Notes under the pieces: model-generated
Database searches by the model: none
What the model was told of the DNA's origin: nothing
Seen by the model: only the letters and a program-made list of their open reading frames with translations
Position numbers and translations under genes: made by a program
From: Promineifilum sp.
Lineage (GTDB): Bacteria > Chloroflexota > Anaerolineae > Promineifilales > Promineifilaceae
Direction: 5' to 3'
NCBI GenBank assembly: GCA_018058545.1
Contig: JAGOZU010000007.1
Coordinates: forward strand, 1 to 64,000
DNA: 64,000 bases
Part shown: piece after piece, positions 26,581 through 35,923 of the stretch
How the letters are laid out: every line of letters starts with the position of its first letter
How positions within the stretch are numbered: position 1 is the stretch's first letter

Positions 26581-27669
26581 ATGGTCAATACCGGGACGGT
26601 AGCTCCCTCAACTTCGACTGCATCCGCCACTTCCTTGCGGCTCTGCGTTGTCGGGCCCATGCTTGGCGTCAATCCCGGGTGGGTGACGACACAAGGAGAG
26701 GTGTTGGCCAATGCCCTGATTAGCGAAGGCTATCCGGTTCGGACCACTTCCCATATTCCGGCCCGCTTGTCGCGCTTGGTCGATACCTTGCGGTCGATCT
26801 ACGCCTGGCGGCATGAGATCGATCTCGTCATCCATCAGGTTTTCAGTGGCCCGGCTTTCGTCATCAATGATGCAGCCAGCTTACTGTGCCGATCATTGGG
26901 CCTGCGGCAGGTTTACGTTTTGCATGGCGGCTCTCTGCCGGAGTTCGCCATGTCCCGCAGGGGTTGGGTGCGGCGGGTGATGCGGCGGGCAGATGCTATC
27001 GTCGCGCCGTCGAGGTATCTGTCAGGCCTGGTCGAAGGGATTCCGGGGATCACCGGCCGGATTCGGGTTATCCCCAATATCCTGGCCATCGAGGAGTATC
27101 CTTATCGCCACCGGCGCGAAGTTCAGCCGCGGCTTCTGTGGATGCGAACCTTTCACCCCATTTACCATCCGGAGATGGCCGTCGATGTATTGGCGAATCT
27201 GCGGCAGACCCATCCCGTGGCGACGCTGATGATGGCCGGGCAAGAGAAGGGCTTGCATGCTCAGGTTCAGGAGAAGGCGCGGCAGATGGGTTTGGGCGAT
27301 GCGATACGTTTTCCCGGCTTTCTGGGGCCTGAGGACAAGGCGCGTGAGTTTGGGGTGCACGATATCTATCTGAACACTAACCACGTGGATAATATGCCGG
27401 TCAGCGTTGTGGAGGCGGCGGCGTTCGGTCTGCCAATCGTAGCCACCCGTGTCGGCGGTATCCCCTATTTGCTCTCCGACGACGAGACGGCTCTGTTAAC
27501 GCCTGACGGGGACGCCGAGGCGATGGCGGTGGCTGTCCGGCGACTGTTGAACGAACCGGGTCTGGCGGCGCGATTGTCGGCCAACGGCCGCGCGCTGGCT
27601 GAGAATTGCGCCTGGGAACAGGTCAAGGCACAATGGGAAGCCTTATTTCAGGAGCTGGCTGATGCCTGA
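26581..27669 (+). CDS. GT4-family glycosyltransferase
   Basis: A 362-residue glycosyltransferase with an early glycine-rich acceptor loop (VGPMLGVNPGWVTTQGEVLA) and a donor domain with the variant signature NMPVSVVEAAAFGLPIVATR near residue 272. The first 20 residues are Ser/Thr-rich and may be dispensable. It overlaps the following CapK-like gene by 8 bp, so the two are probably co-translated. Confidence 0.87.
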   Translation: MVNTGTVAPSTSTASATSLRLCVVGPMLGVNPGWVTTQGEVLANALISEGYPVRTTSHIPARLSRLVDTLRSIYAWRHEIDLVIHQVFSGPAFVINDAASLLCRSLGLRQVYVLHGGSLPEFAMSRRGWVRRVMRRADAIVAPSRYLSGLVEGIPGITGRIRVIPNILAIEEYPYRHRREVQPRLLWMRTFHPIYHPEMAVDVLANLRQTHPVATLMMAGQEKGLHAQVQEKARQMGLGDAIRFPGFLGPEDKAREFGVHDIYLNTNHVDNMPVSVVEAAAFGLPIVATRVGGIPYLLSDDETALLTPDGDAEAMAVAVRRLLNEPGLAARLSANGRALAENCAWEQVKAQWEALFQELADA

Positions 27670-29062
27670 TTGGTTCAAGATATACCATCGATTGCCCTAT
27701 CCCATGAAGGCTCTGGCCGCCAGCGCCCGTGGCCGCTATCTCAGTCGCTGGCGTTATGGCGTGGCTACTGAGTCGATGGCCGACGAATTCCTGTCGCACG
27801 AAAAGTGGAGCGACGAACAGTGGCGAGTGTGGTATGAGGAACGATTGGCCTTTGTCCTGCAACGGGCAGCCAAGGATGTGCCCTATTATCGGGAGCAATG
27901 GGCACGGCGACGGGCGGCAGGGGATCGAGTCTCTGTTGAGTATCTGGAGAACTGGCCGGTGCTGACCAAGGAAGCTCTTCGGACCGCGCCACGTGCTTTT
28001 CTGGCTGACGGCTGCGACCCCGGGGCGATGTTTTACGAGCATACCAGTGGTACGACAGGCAAGCCGCTCCATATCTGGCTGAGTCGGGAGACGGTGCAGG
28101 CCTGGTTCGCGCTTTTCGAGGCGAGGGCGCGGCGCTGGTATGGCGTGGATCGTCATACCTCGTGGGGCATTCTCGGCGGTCAGCTCATCGCGCCGGTTGA
28201 GCGCGACAAACCGCCGTTCTGGGTGTGGAACAAAGGCCTCAACCAGCTCTATCTCTCGGCCTATCACCTTGCGCCGGAGAACATCGCCGCCTATGTGGCC
28301 GCGATCAGGAAGCACGAGATCCGCTATCTGCTTGGCTATCCGTCCGCCCTCTACCGATTGGCGCGAGAACTCCTCGATCAGGGGTTGGATGCGCCACGGA
28401 TGCAGGTAGCTATCGGCAATGCCGAGCCGCTACTCGATCACCAACGGGAGGTTATTGCTGCGGCCTTCGATTGCCCGGCCCGTGAAACCTATGGCATGGC
28501 CGAGATCGCTGCTGCGGCAAGCGATTGCGAGCAAGGACGACTCCACGTCTGGCCGGAGGCGGGCTACATCGAGATTTTCGCCGATACGGCTGATGAGCTT
28601 GTTTCCGTCGGGCGATCGGGGCGGCTCGTCGCCACTGGCCTGATGAACGCCGACATGCCGCTGATTCGTTATGAGACGGGCGACCGGGCGACGATGGCTG
28701 CCGAGGCGTGTGCCTGTGGCCGCTCGTTGCCGGTCTTGCAAGCCATCGAGGGACGCGTCGATGATGTCGTTGTCACTCGTGACGGCCGGCATATCGGCCG
28801 CCTCGATCCCGTTTTTAAGGCCGACCTGCCCATTATTGAGGCCCAGATCATTCAGGAAGATTTGGACACGTTGCGTGTGCTCTACGTGCCCACCGCGACT
28901 TATTCCGAGACGGATGGCGCGTCGCTGGTACAGCGTATCCACGATCGAACCGGCGACGATATGCGCGTCATCCTGGAGGCGGTCGAGGCTGTGCCGCGGA
29001 CGGCAAACGGCAAGTTTCGCGCCGTCATCTCGCTCGTCGACCGCGAGGAGGAGGTGTCATGA
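27662..29062 (+). CDS. Phenylacetate-CoA ligase/CapK-like adenylate-forming protein
   Basis: A 466-residue protein of the PaaK/CapK branch of the ANL superfamily. The P-loop-like motif EHTSGTTGKPLHIWLS lies at about residues 127-142. RETYGMAEIAAAA (about 277-289) is the adenylation A5-type motif, and a C-terminal lid with VPRTANGKFRAVI follows. True PaaK enzymes act in aromatic degradation; CapK-type relatives are common in capsule and exopolysaccharide clusters, with unknown substrates. The neighbours argue for the second role, perhaps activation of an acyl or amino-acid substituent for the glycan. Confidence 0.85.
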   Translation: MPDWFKIYHRLPYPMKALAASARGRYLSRWRYGVATESMADEFLSHEKWSDEQWRVWYEERLAFVLQRAAKDVPYYREQWARRRAAGDRVSVEYLENWPVLTKEALRTAPRAFLADGCDPGAMFYEHTSGTTGKPLHIWLSRETVQAWFALFEARARRWYGVDRHTSWGILGGQLIAPVERDKPPFWVWNKGLNQLYLSAYHLAPENIAAYVAAIRKHEIRYLLGYPSALYRLARELLDQGLDAPRMQVAIGNAEPLLDHQREVIAAAFDCPARETYGMAEIAAAASDCEQGRLHVWPEAGYIEIFADTADELVSVGRSGRLVATGLMNADMPLIRYETGDRATMAAEACACGRSLPVLQAIEGRVDDVVVTRDGRHIGRLDPVFKADLPIIEAQIIQEDLDTLRVLYVPTATYSETDGASLVQRIHDRTGDDMRVILEAVEAVPRTANGKFRAVISLVDREEEVS

Positions 29063-30345
29063 GCCGGAGACGCGAATGCCTGCTGGTTGTGGGGTTGTTT
29101 GTCATCACGGTGATCGTATCGGCTGTGTTCTGGGCTGCCTTGCCGACCGAGTACCGCGCGAACCAGAGCACTGACTATCTATATGTCTACGAGCCGGTGG
29201 CTCGGTCGATTGCCGCGGGCAACGGCATCATCCTTGATGGCGAGATCGCCACCCGCTATCCGCCAGGCTTCTCAATCTTGCTGGCTGGTGTTTTCCGGTT
29301 GGGAAATGCGCTGCATGTGGCTGACGAGACAATGCTGTTGACTTTTCGGCTGGTGTGTGTCGGGCTGGCGGTCGTGCTGGTCTACGGGCTGGGGCGTTTG
29401 GTCTGGTCGCCCCGCGCGGCCCTGATCCCTGCCCTGACCTGGATGACGTATCCGTTTTCGCTGTGGCTGGCCAAACAGCCCAATAGTGAGGTGCCGTTTG
29501 TGCCGGCGCTCTATGCGGCGCTATGGCTCTTTTGGCTGGCCTTGTTGCGTGGCCGTGGGGGAGTTCGAAGCTGGGCGCTCTTCCTGATCGCCGGGGCATT
29601 GACCGGCGCGGCGATGCTCATCCGACCGGCGGCAATTGGGTTGAGCATCATGATGGCTCTCACAATCCTGTTATTCGCCACCCATAGAACCGCACTGCGA
29701 ACAAGACTGGGCTATGGCGCGTTGGTCGTGCTAGGCAGTATTCTGGTTGTATTACCCTGGGAGGCAGCTGTCCATGCCCGCACGAGCGAGATCATCCCCC
29801 TAAGTAGCGGCGGGGCGATGACCATCCACGATGGCCTCACCTTTCTGGTCGCCCTCAAGGAGTATCGGCGCGAGGTTAACGTGCCTGATGATGTGGCCGA
29901 CATGATGTGGGCCATTCACGAGCGGCGGAACGAGACAACAACGACCGGAGGCGTGTTTCGGGTCGTGGCTGAAGAGGCACGCGCTGCGCCAATTGCGTTC
30001 GGCAAGCTGATGCTCATAAAGCTGGCGCGAAGCTGGTACGGTATCGACAGCCGCATGCTGGAATTGCCGACGCTTCTGATTCAGGGCGTATATCTCGTAT
30101 TCATCGTTTGGGGAACGGTCTACTGCTGGCGGCAAGGCGGGGCGCTGCGCCGGATGATCGGCGGCAACTGGCTCATCGTCGGTTATTTCTGGGGGATGAC
30201 GTCCCTGGTTGTGCCGCTGTTGCGCTATATGGCCCCGGTTATGGGGCTGCTGATGCTGACGTTGCCCGGTGTCTACTACTCTCTGGCTACACGGCGACGG
30301 AGGCATACCACCTCCACCACCGCCTCAGCCTCAAACGATTTCTGA
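29059..30345 (+). CDS. GT39-like membrane glycosyltransferase
   Basis: A 428-residue polytopic protein with roughly ten helices, of the GT-C fold (ArnT/PMT-like). The extracytoplasmic loop after the first helix has TDYLYVYEPVARSIAAGNG and ATRYPPGFSILLAGVF, where the acidic residues and YPPG resemble the conserved first loop of these enzymes. They use polyprenyl-phosphate-linked sugars outside the membrane. A 4-bp overlap with the CapK-like gene links them in one transcript. Confidence 0.8.
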   Translation: MSRRRECLLVVGLFVITVIVSAVFWAALPTEYRANQSTDYLYVYEPVARSIAAGNGIILDGEIATRYPPGFSILLAGVFRLGNALHVADETMLLTFRLVCVGLAVVLVYGLGRLVWSPRAALIPALTWMTYPFSLWLAKQPNSEVPFVPALYAALWLFWLALLRGRGGVRSWALFLIAGALTGAAMLIRPAAIGLSIMMALTILLFATHRTALRTRLGYGALVVLGSILVVLPWEAAVHARTSEIIPLSSGGAMTIHDGLTFLVALKEYRREVNVPDDVADMMWAIHERRNETTTTGGVFRVVAEEARAAPIAFGKLMLIKLARSWYGIDSRMLELPTLLIQGVYLVFIVWGTVYCWRQGGALRRMIGGNWLIVGYFWGMTSLVVPLLRYMAPVMGLLMLTLPGVYYSLATRRRRHTTSTTASASNDF

Positions 30346-30411
30346 TCTTGTCACAAGGCCTTCACGCAAATTCCACGTTGGGTGGCCTATATCGCGCGTA
30401 CACTTGTTATT

Positions 30412-31449
30412 ATGGATAGCCTGCCTCTGGTTTCAGTCATCATGCCCGTCCGCGACGAGGCGGCCTATATTGAGCACAGCCTTGGATCGGTGCTGACGCA
30501 GGATTATCCGGTCGATCGGTTGGAAATCCTCGTCGTCGACGGCATGTCGATTGACGGCACGCGGGAGTATGTGACCGCCACGCAAGCCACACGGCCCAAT
30601 CTTCGGCTGCTTGATAATCCGCAAGGCATTGTTTCGCCGGGCCTCAATATCGGCATCGCTGAGGCGCGGGGAGATATCATCGTTCGTGTGGATGGTCACT
30701 GCGAGATTGCGCCCGATTATGTGCGGCGCTGCGTGGAACATTTATTGGCTGATGATGCGGAAGCTGTTGGCGGACCGATCGAGACAATCGGCGAGACGGA
30801 CGAGGCACAGGCCATTGCTTTGGCCATGAGTTCATGGTTTGGCGTAGGAGGGTCGGCCTTTCGCACGATCAACGATCGGCCGATGCTGGTGGAGACGGTG
30901 GCCTTCCCGGCCTACAGGCGAGTGACTTTGGAGCGCCTGGGTCCTTTCGACGAACAACTCGTGCGCAACCAGGACGATGAATATAACTATCGCCTGCTTA
31001 AGAGCGGCGGGCGTATTCTGCTTTCACCCGACATTCGCTCGCGCTATTACAGCCGCGGCAGTCTGCGCAAGCTGTGGCGGCAGTATTATCAGTACGGTTT
31101 CTGGAAGGTGCGTGTCATGCAGAAGCACCCGCGTCAGATGCGTTGGCGACAATTTGTGCCACCGGCATTCGTCGCAAGTATGATAGGCTCGTCGATCATG
31201 GGCTTGTTTCTTCGGCCGTTTCGCTTGCTCGGCGCGTTGATTGCCGGACTCTATCTGGCGGCAAATTTATTGGCGTCGTTATCGCTGGGCCGCGAATACG
31301 GTCGTGGGTATATCCCTCGCTTGCTCATCATTCATCCTATCCTCCATCTTAGCTACGGCTTGGGTTTTCTGGCTGGATTGTTCAATTTTTCAAGACTGCG
31401 CCGTCCGGAGACGCTGCCGGACAAGGAACCTCGATCACCGGCCGGATAA
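30412..31449 (+). CDS. GT2 glycosyltransferase, ExoA-like
   Basis: A 345-residue inverting glycosyltransferase. SVIMPVRDEAAYIEHSLGSV begins the GT-A fold, followed by EILVVDGMSIDGT and the metal-site loop VRVDGHCEI. The C-terminus has two or three membrane helices (after about residue 245), as in succinoglycan ExoA-type enzymes. I start at ATG 30412; a GTG at 30382 would add ten residues. It follows the GT39-like gene after 66 bp. Confidence 0.88.
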   Translation: MDSLPLVSVIMPVRDEAAYIEHSLGSVLTQDYPVDRLEILVVDGMSIDGTREYVTATQATRPNLRLLDNPQGIVSPGLNIGIAEARGDIIVRVDGHCEIAPDYVRRCVEHLLADDAEAVGGPIETIGETDEAQAIALAMSSWFGVGGSAFRTINDRPMLVETVAFPAYRRVTLERLGPFDEQLVRNQDDEYNYRLLKSGGRILLSPDIRSRYYSRGSLRKLWRQYYQYGFWKVRVMQKHPRQMRWRQFVPPAFVASMIGSSIMGLFLRPFRLLGALIAGLYLAANLLASLSLGREYGRGYIPRLLIIHPILHLSYGLGFLAGLFNFSRLRRPETLPDKEPRSPAG

Positions 31450-31461
31450 GGGAAGTCGAAT

Positions 31462-33387
31462 ATGAAGAACATGGATAACGAAAATAAAGCCGGACAGATC
31501 AGTCGACGGCAGTTTTTGCAAGGCTCAGCGGCCATCGTGGGCGGAGTCGCTTTGGGACGTATCTTGCCAGTGATAGCCGCGCCACCCCTGCGGCCGATGC
31601 AAAAGCCGTCAGTGATCAGCGTCATGGATCCGGTCTTTGGGGCGAAAGGAGATGGGGCAACTAACGACCGCGACGCCTTCCAGGCAGCCATCGATGCCGC
31701 TGTGAAAGCCGAAGTGCCGCTCTATGTCCCCCGACCGCCCCAGTTCTACCGCATTGGGTTGGATCCAAACCATGACCGGCTGCTTGTCCCCGGAGACCTG
31801 GCCATTATGGGTGATGGGCGCCTGACGACAACCTTGCGCTTCACCGTGAGCACGACGACCAGCGGCAAGAACTATTTCGCTTTCTTCGTGCCGGGTGGGG
31901 TCGACTTTCACATCGCAAATCTACGACTGGAAGAGGATCTCCACCAACCGGTTGAGCAATTCGAATTCATGGGCATATTTTTGCAGCCGTCCAAGGCTGA
32001 CAACATATGTGTCGTGGAATCAGTCGATATCGACGGCTTCACCCATTGTCTCTACTCTCCCTCGTCTGGTGACGATAGCAGCGATGGCGAATTGTTTCTG
32101 ACTGTGCGCGATTGTGATTTGCATCCGTGGTGGACATTTTGTATCGGCTTGTGGACTGTGGCGGGCGGGCACAAGCGCTTGCATATTTACGACAGCTATC
32201 TCCACGACAACCAGAACGGGCATCTGGTATACACCCACCCCCACAACTCGGTCTATGTCGAGAACACGCGTTTCGATGGAGCCAGCTCGTGGGCGTTTCA
32301 CTTCCAGGGGACGGAGGTGGCCGGGAATCCTGAGTACCAGCGCTTCGTCGGCTGCTGGTTTGGCCCGCGTAATAGTCGCGCGTTGATCACGCAGGATCGC
32401 GAGGCGGTAGCCATTCAGGTCGAAGTGTATAACTGTATCTTTGAGGCGGCTCCAGCCATTCAGATCCGCTCGGATATTATCATCGATGGATGTTATTTCA
32501 CCTCGGCGAAAGGACTATCCAGCACCTCCGGATATGTGGCGGCTTACAGTAACTCTCCCTGGCGAGCCACCCTCCGTAATTGCATCTTTGCGCCAAAGAG
32601 TAATGCTTTACCGCAAGTCGATCTTCGCCTGGAAAGTATCGGGGTCGATATTGAAAATTGCCAGTTTTATAACCAGGGCACGGGGACAATCCTAAGCCTG
32701 GGGACGGGTGGGTCCAATCGTTATACAGTCAAGGATTGCCTCTTTTATAATCGGGCGGACAATGCTTCATACTCCATTTCGGTCGAGATCGATAACGGTC
32801 AGGCATTGATCGAGAGATGCCGTTTTATCGGTCGCACAACCGGAGATCGTGGCGTCTTTCTTTGCGGCAGCAAGGATGGCGGGCCGTCGGCTGAATCGTT
32901 CCTGCAGGTTGACAACTGCACGTTCCAGGATATTAGTGGCGGCACACTTTTCCATGTCATGCAGCCCACCAACCCCGGCTGGAGTGGCCGAATAGTCGGC
33001 AGCAACAATCGGATCAACAATTTCCTGAGCGGCAAGCCGTTGCTGGTAGCCGAGTCCCCCGTACCGATCATTGGTCGCCTGACACCCATAAGCGGTTGGG
33101 CGCCGACCCCCGTGCCGGCCGGGCCGACCCTGGTTGTTTCAAGCAATTACGATTCGTTCGATATTCTCGGTACAGCTGATGTTGCCAATATCCATTGGTG
33201 GACAGCCGATGGCCTCTCCAACACAATCTTCACCGGCGCGATTACGCTGGTGGCTACTGTGTCGTTCTCGCTCGTTACCGGCGGGAACATCCTGTTGGCC
33301 GGTGGCGCGTCACGCCGTGACGTACCGGCCGCGGGATCGGTGAGGCTGGTATACGATCCGGCACAGGGCTATTGGAGCGAGGGCTAG
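31462..33387 (+). CDS. Tat-exported pectate-lyase-like beta-helix protein
   Basis: A 641-residue protein. The N-terminus has a twin-arginine signal (SRRQFLQG at about 14-21, hydrophobic stretch to about 40). SVMDPVFGAKGDGATNDRDA (about 50-69) is the hallmark opening of the Pectate_lyase_3 superfamily, and right-handed beta-helix repeats follow to about residue 540. The last 100 residues look like a separate beta-rich domain. Catalytic residues cannot be assigned. In polysaccharide loci such proteins often trim or release the polymer, but it could be a structural glycan-binding protein. A GGGAAG ribosome site precedes the start. Confidence 0.83.
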   Translation: MKNMDNENKAGQISRRQFLQGSAAIVGGVALGRILPVIAAPPLRPMQKPSVISVMDPVFGAKGDGATNDRDAFQAAIDAAVKAEVPLYVPRPPQFYRIGLDPNHDRLLVPGDLAIMGDGRLTTTLRFTVSTTTSGKNYFAFFVPGGVDFHIANLRLEEDLHQPVEQFEFMGIFLQPSKADNICVVESVDIDGFTHCLYSPSSGDDSSDGELFLTVRDCDLHPWWTFCIGLWTVAGGHKRLHIYDSYLHDNQNGHLVYTHPHNSVYVENTRFDGASSWAFHFQGTEVAGNPEYQRFVGCWFGPRNSRALITQDREAVAIQVEVYNCIFEAAPAIQIRSDIIIDGCYFTSAKGLSSTSGYVAAYSNSPWRATLRNCIFAPKSNALPQVDLRLESIGVDIENCQFYNQGTGTILSLGTGGSNRYTVKDCLFYNRADNASYSISVEIDNGQALIERCRFIGRTTGDRGVFLCGSKDGGPSAESFLQVDNCTFQDISGGTLFHVMQPTNPGWSGRIVGSNNRINNFLSGKPLLVAESPVPIIGRLTPISGWAPTPVPAGPTLVVSSNYDSFDILGTADVANIHWWTADGLSNTIFTGAITLVATVSFSLVTGGNILLAGGASRRDVPAAGSVRLVYDPAQGYWSEG

Positions 33388-34110
33388 ATGAGCGGCTCGG
33401 ATACGGGGTCTGAGTCCACGTCTGAAGCTGCCCGTATTCGCGAAGCTTACAGCGGCCGCCTGGCTCGCATGACGGAGGCCGGGGCTTATTCGCCGGCAAA
33501 CCCGGCCTACCTGTTTGCGATTCAGGGTAGACAACGGGCCATCCTGTCCGGCTTGCGTCAGGAGGGATTGTTTCCCCTTGGCGACAAGGACATTCTCGAA
33601 GTCGGTTGCGGTTCGGGGGGTGTCCTCCAGGAGCTGCTTGGCTACGGCGCCGATCCTCGCCGTTTGTTTGGGGTCGATCTCCTCCCCGAACGTTTGGCTC
33701 AGGCCCGCGCGCGCTTGCCTCATCTGCCGGTGAGTTGCGCTTCGGGAACAGACTTGCCTTACCCCACTAATTCATTTGACCTTCTCTTACAATTCACGGT
33801 GTTTTCATCGATTTTGGATCGAGGCATCTGCTATACTGTCGCTAGTGAAATGCTTCGAGTGTTGCGTCCCGGTGGCGCAATCCTTTGGTACGATTTCTGG
33901 ATCAACCCGATTAACAAGCAGACGCGAGGGATTAAACCAGCGGAGATCAAGGATTATTTTCGAGGATGCCGGTTCACATTTAAACGGATCACCCTGGCCC
34001 CGCCACTGGCGCGACGGCTTGTGCCATTGACCTGGATCGGCGGATTATTTCTGGAGAAGCTGAAATTTCTTAACACCCACTACCTGGCCATTATTCGACC
34101 AAACGAGTGA
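33388..34110 (+). CDS. Class I SAM-dependent methyltransferase
   Basis: A 240-residue methyltransferase with motif I ILEVGCGSGGVLQELLGYGA (about residues 70-89), GVDLLPERLAQARAR and RPGGAILWYDFW. Its ATG follows the stop of the beta-helix gene directly (no spacer), with GGAGCGAGG in front. Its place next to the sugar-phosphate transferase suggests glycan or lipid-intermediate methylation. Confidence 0.85.
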   Translation: MSGSDTGSESTSEAARIREAYSGRLARMTEAGAYSPANPAYLFAIQGRQRAILSGLRQEGLFPLGDKDILEVGCGSGGVLQELLGYGADPRRLFGVDLLPERLAQARARLPHLPVSCASGTDLPYPTNSFDLLLQFTVFSSILDRGICYTVASEMLRVLRPGGAILWYDFWINPINKQTRGIKPAEIKDYFRGCRFTFKRITLAPPLARRLVPLTWIGGLFLEKLKFLNTHYLAIIRPNE

Positions 34111-34113
34111 GAC

Positions 34114-35832
34114 ATGAACGAAAGCATCGCCCAACGGCCTCATAAAAACGATGTCAAACTCACAGCCGGGTTTTCTGAACTCGCCGGACTGGTCGATAGT
34201 TTCGCCCGCCGGACGCTCGATATCGTCATCTCCGGATTGGGCATTATCATCCTGGCTCCCGCCTTTTTACTGATCGCCATTTTGATCAAACGTGACTCTC
34301 CCGGCCCCATCTGCTACTGGGGCGATCGAGTGGGGCGGGGCGGCCGACCGTTTCGTATCCTCAAATTTCGGACGATGTACGAGACGGCCGACAGCTATCG
34401 CGGCCCCAAGGTCACCGGCCAGAACGATTCGCGCATCACCCCGCTGGGGCAATGGTTGCGCGATACAAAAATCAACGAGCTGCCACAATTGTGGAATGTC
34501 CTGCGAGGCGATATGAGCCTGGTGGGGCCGCGACCGGAAGACCTGGATTTTGTGGCTCACTGGCCCGATGACGTTCGTCAGGTTTTACTCTCCGTGCGCC
34601 CCGGAATCACCAGCCCGGCATCGGTCCTCTATCGTAACGAGGAAAGCATGCTGCAGGCGGGTAATGTGGTCGACCAATATTTGAAGGTCATCCTGCCCAG
34701 CAAGCTTCGTCTGGATTTGCTGTACGTTCACCATCGCTCGTTCCTGACGGATCTGGATGTAATCTTCTGGACTTTATTGGCCCTGTTGCCGGCGTTGAAG
34801 TCGCGACGTGTGCCCGAACATCTGTTATTCTGGGGTCCGCTGGCGAGGTTCATCAGCCGTTATTTTTCCTGGTTCATTCTCGATGGGCTGGTAGCTTTCG
34901 TGGCCGTGGCCGTCACAGGATTGCTGTGGCGCAGCAATGGGCCGCTGGAACTGGGCTGGGGCATCGCCGTGGGGGTGGCATTTGCCATCTCCGTCATTTT
35001 CAGCGCGGTGAACGCCCTGCTGGGTATCGGTCGTGTGGTCTGGTCGTGGGCCGATTTTAACGATGCGTTCTCGCTGGCCGCCTCTTCGGGACTGACGACG
35101 CTGATCCTGCTGGTGGCCAATCTGGTGTGGCAGCCGCGCGATATTTATGTCCCCTACCTGGGTTATCGCTTGCTGCCGTCCGGCCTCATCATGGTCAGTG
35201 GTGTCCTCGCTTTTGCCGGGTTTGTCCTCTTGCGCTACCGCATGCGCATCATCACCGGCCTGTCGGAACATTGGATCACGTTGCGAGGTGCGTCTTCGAT
35301 CGTCGGCGAGCGCGTGCTCATCGTCGGGGCAGGAGAGGTCGGCAATCTGGGCGTCTATCTTCTGCGCAAGGCGGAGTTGGGTCAGGTTTTTTCCATCGTC
35401 GGCATGGTCGATGATTCTCCCCGCAAACAAGGGGCGAGGATCGGCGGCATACAGGTTCTCGGCCGCACGGAAGAAATCCCGCAGCTGGTCAGCCTCCATG
35501 ATATCGGGCTGATCCTGTTTGCCATCGAAAACATCCGGCGGCCGCAACGGGATTCTATCCTGCAGGCCTGCCGCAATACGGGCGTGCAGACGGTCGTTCT
35601 GCCCGATATGCTGGAAGCCTTGCGCGAGCAGTTGTCTGCCCACGATGGGCGAGGACTATCATCCAACGGCATCTACGCGGTCCGAACGCCAGGTGGGGCC
35701 GGGCAGATCAATCGCAGCGGGCCACAACTCGATCAATGGCTGATGGAGATGGATCGTCTGATGGAGGCCGGGGAATGGGACGAAGCCCATGCCCGGGTCC
35801 TGGCTATGCAGAACAGGATGGAAACGCGCTAA
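34114..35832 (+). CDS. Sugar-phosphate transferase with permuted domain order
   Basis: A 572-residue fusion. The N-terminal catalytic domain is a bacterial sugar transferase that attaches sugar-1-phosphate to undecaprenyl phosphate: membrane helix 33-58, RDSPGP at 60-65, KFRTMYE at 84-90 and GDMSLVGPRPE at 132-142. Four hydrophobic helices follow (about 250-376), then a Rossmann CoA_binding_3-like domain starting VLIVGAGEVGNLG at 401. In usual WcaJ/WbaP proteins the helices and Rossmann domain come first and the transferase last, so this one is in reverse order. It begins 3 bp after the methyltransferase stop. Probably the initiating enzyme for glycan repeat synthesis. Confidence 0.85.
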   Translation: MNESIAQRPHKNDVKLTAGFSELAGLVDSFARRTLDIVISGLGIIILAPAFLLIAILIKRDSPGPICYWGDRVGRGGRPFRILKFRTMYETADSYRGPKVTGQNDSRITPLGQWLRDTKINELPQLWNVLRGDMSLVGPRPEDLDFVAHWPDDVRQVLLSVRPGITSPASVLYRNEESMLQAGNVVDQYLKVILPSKLRLDLLYVHHRSFLTDLDVIFWTLLALLPALKSRRVPEHLLFWGPLARFISRYFSWFILDGLVAFVAVAVTGLLWRSNGPLELGWGIAVGVAFAISVIFSAVNALLGIGRVVWSWADFNDAFSLAASSGLTTLILLVANLVWQPRDIYVPYLGYRLLPSGLIMVSGVLAFAGFVLLRYRMRIITGLSEHWITLRGASSIVGERVLIVGAGEVGNLGVYLLRKAELGQVFSIVGMVDDSPRKQGARIGGIQVLGRTEEIPQLVSLHDIGLILFAIENIRRPQRDSILQACRNTGVQTVVLPDMLEALREQLSAHDGRGLSSNGIYAVRTPGGAGQINRSGPQLDQWLMEMDRLMEAGEWDEAHARVLAMQNRMETR

Positions 35833-35841
35833 ATCTTCCCA

Positions 35842-35895
35842 TCTTCCGTCGGGTAATCCCGGATGAAGACGCCCGGCTTTCATCCGATCGATCGG
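35842..35895 (+). other. Possible leader hairpin between sugar transferase and dehydratase genes
   Basis: In a 91-bp gap, TCTTCCGTCGGG (35842-35853) pairs imperfectly with CCCGGATGAAGA (35858-35869), and a palindrome CCGATCGATCGG lies at 35884-35895. No T-run follows, so it is not a standard terminator. Confidence 0.35.
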
Positions 35896-35923
35896 AAAAT
35901 TAAACTGGAGTATTTCAACCGAG

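Noticed and set aside
34825-35643. Minus-strand open frame opposite the sugar transferase
   Set aside because: Its Asp/His/Gln-rich composition is the reverse-strand image of the real coding frame; no promoter or family signal.
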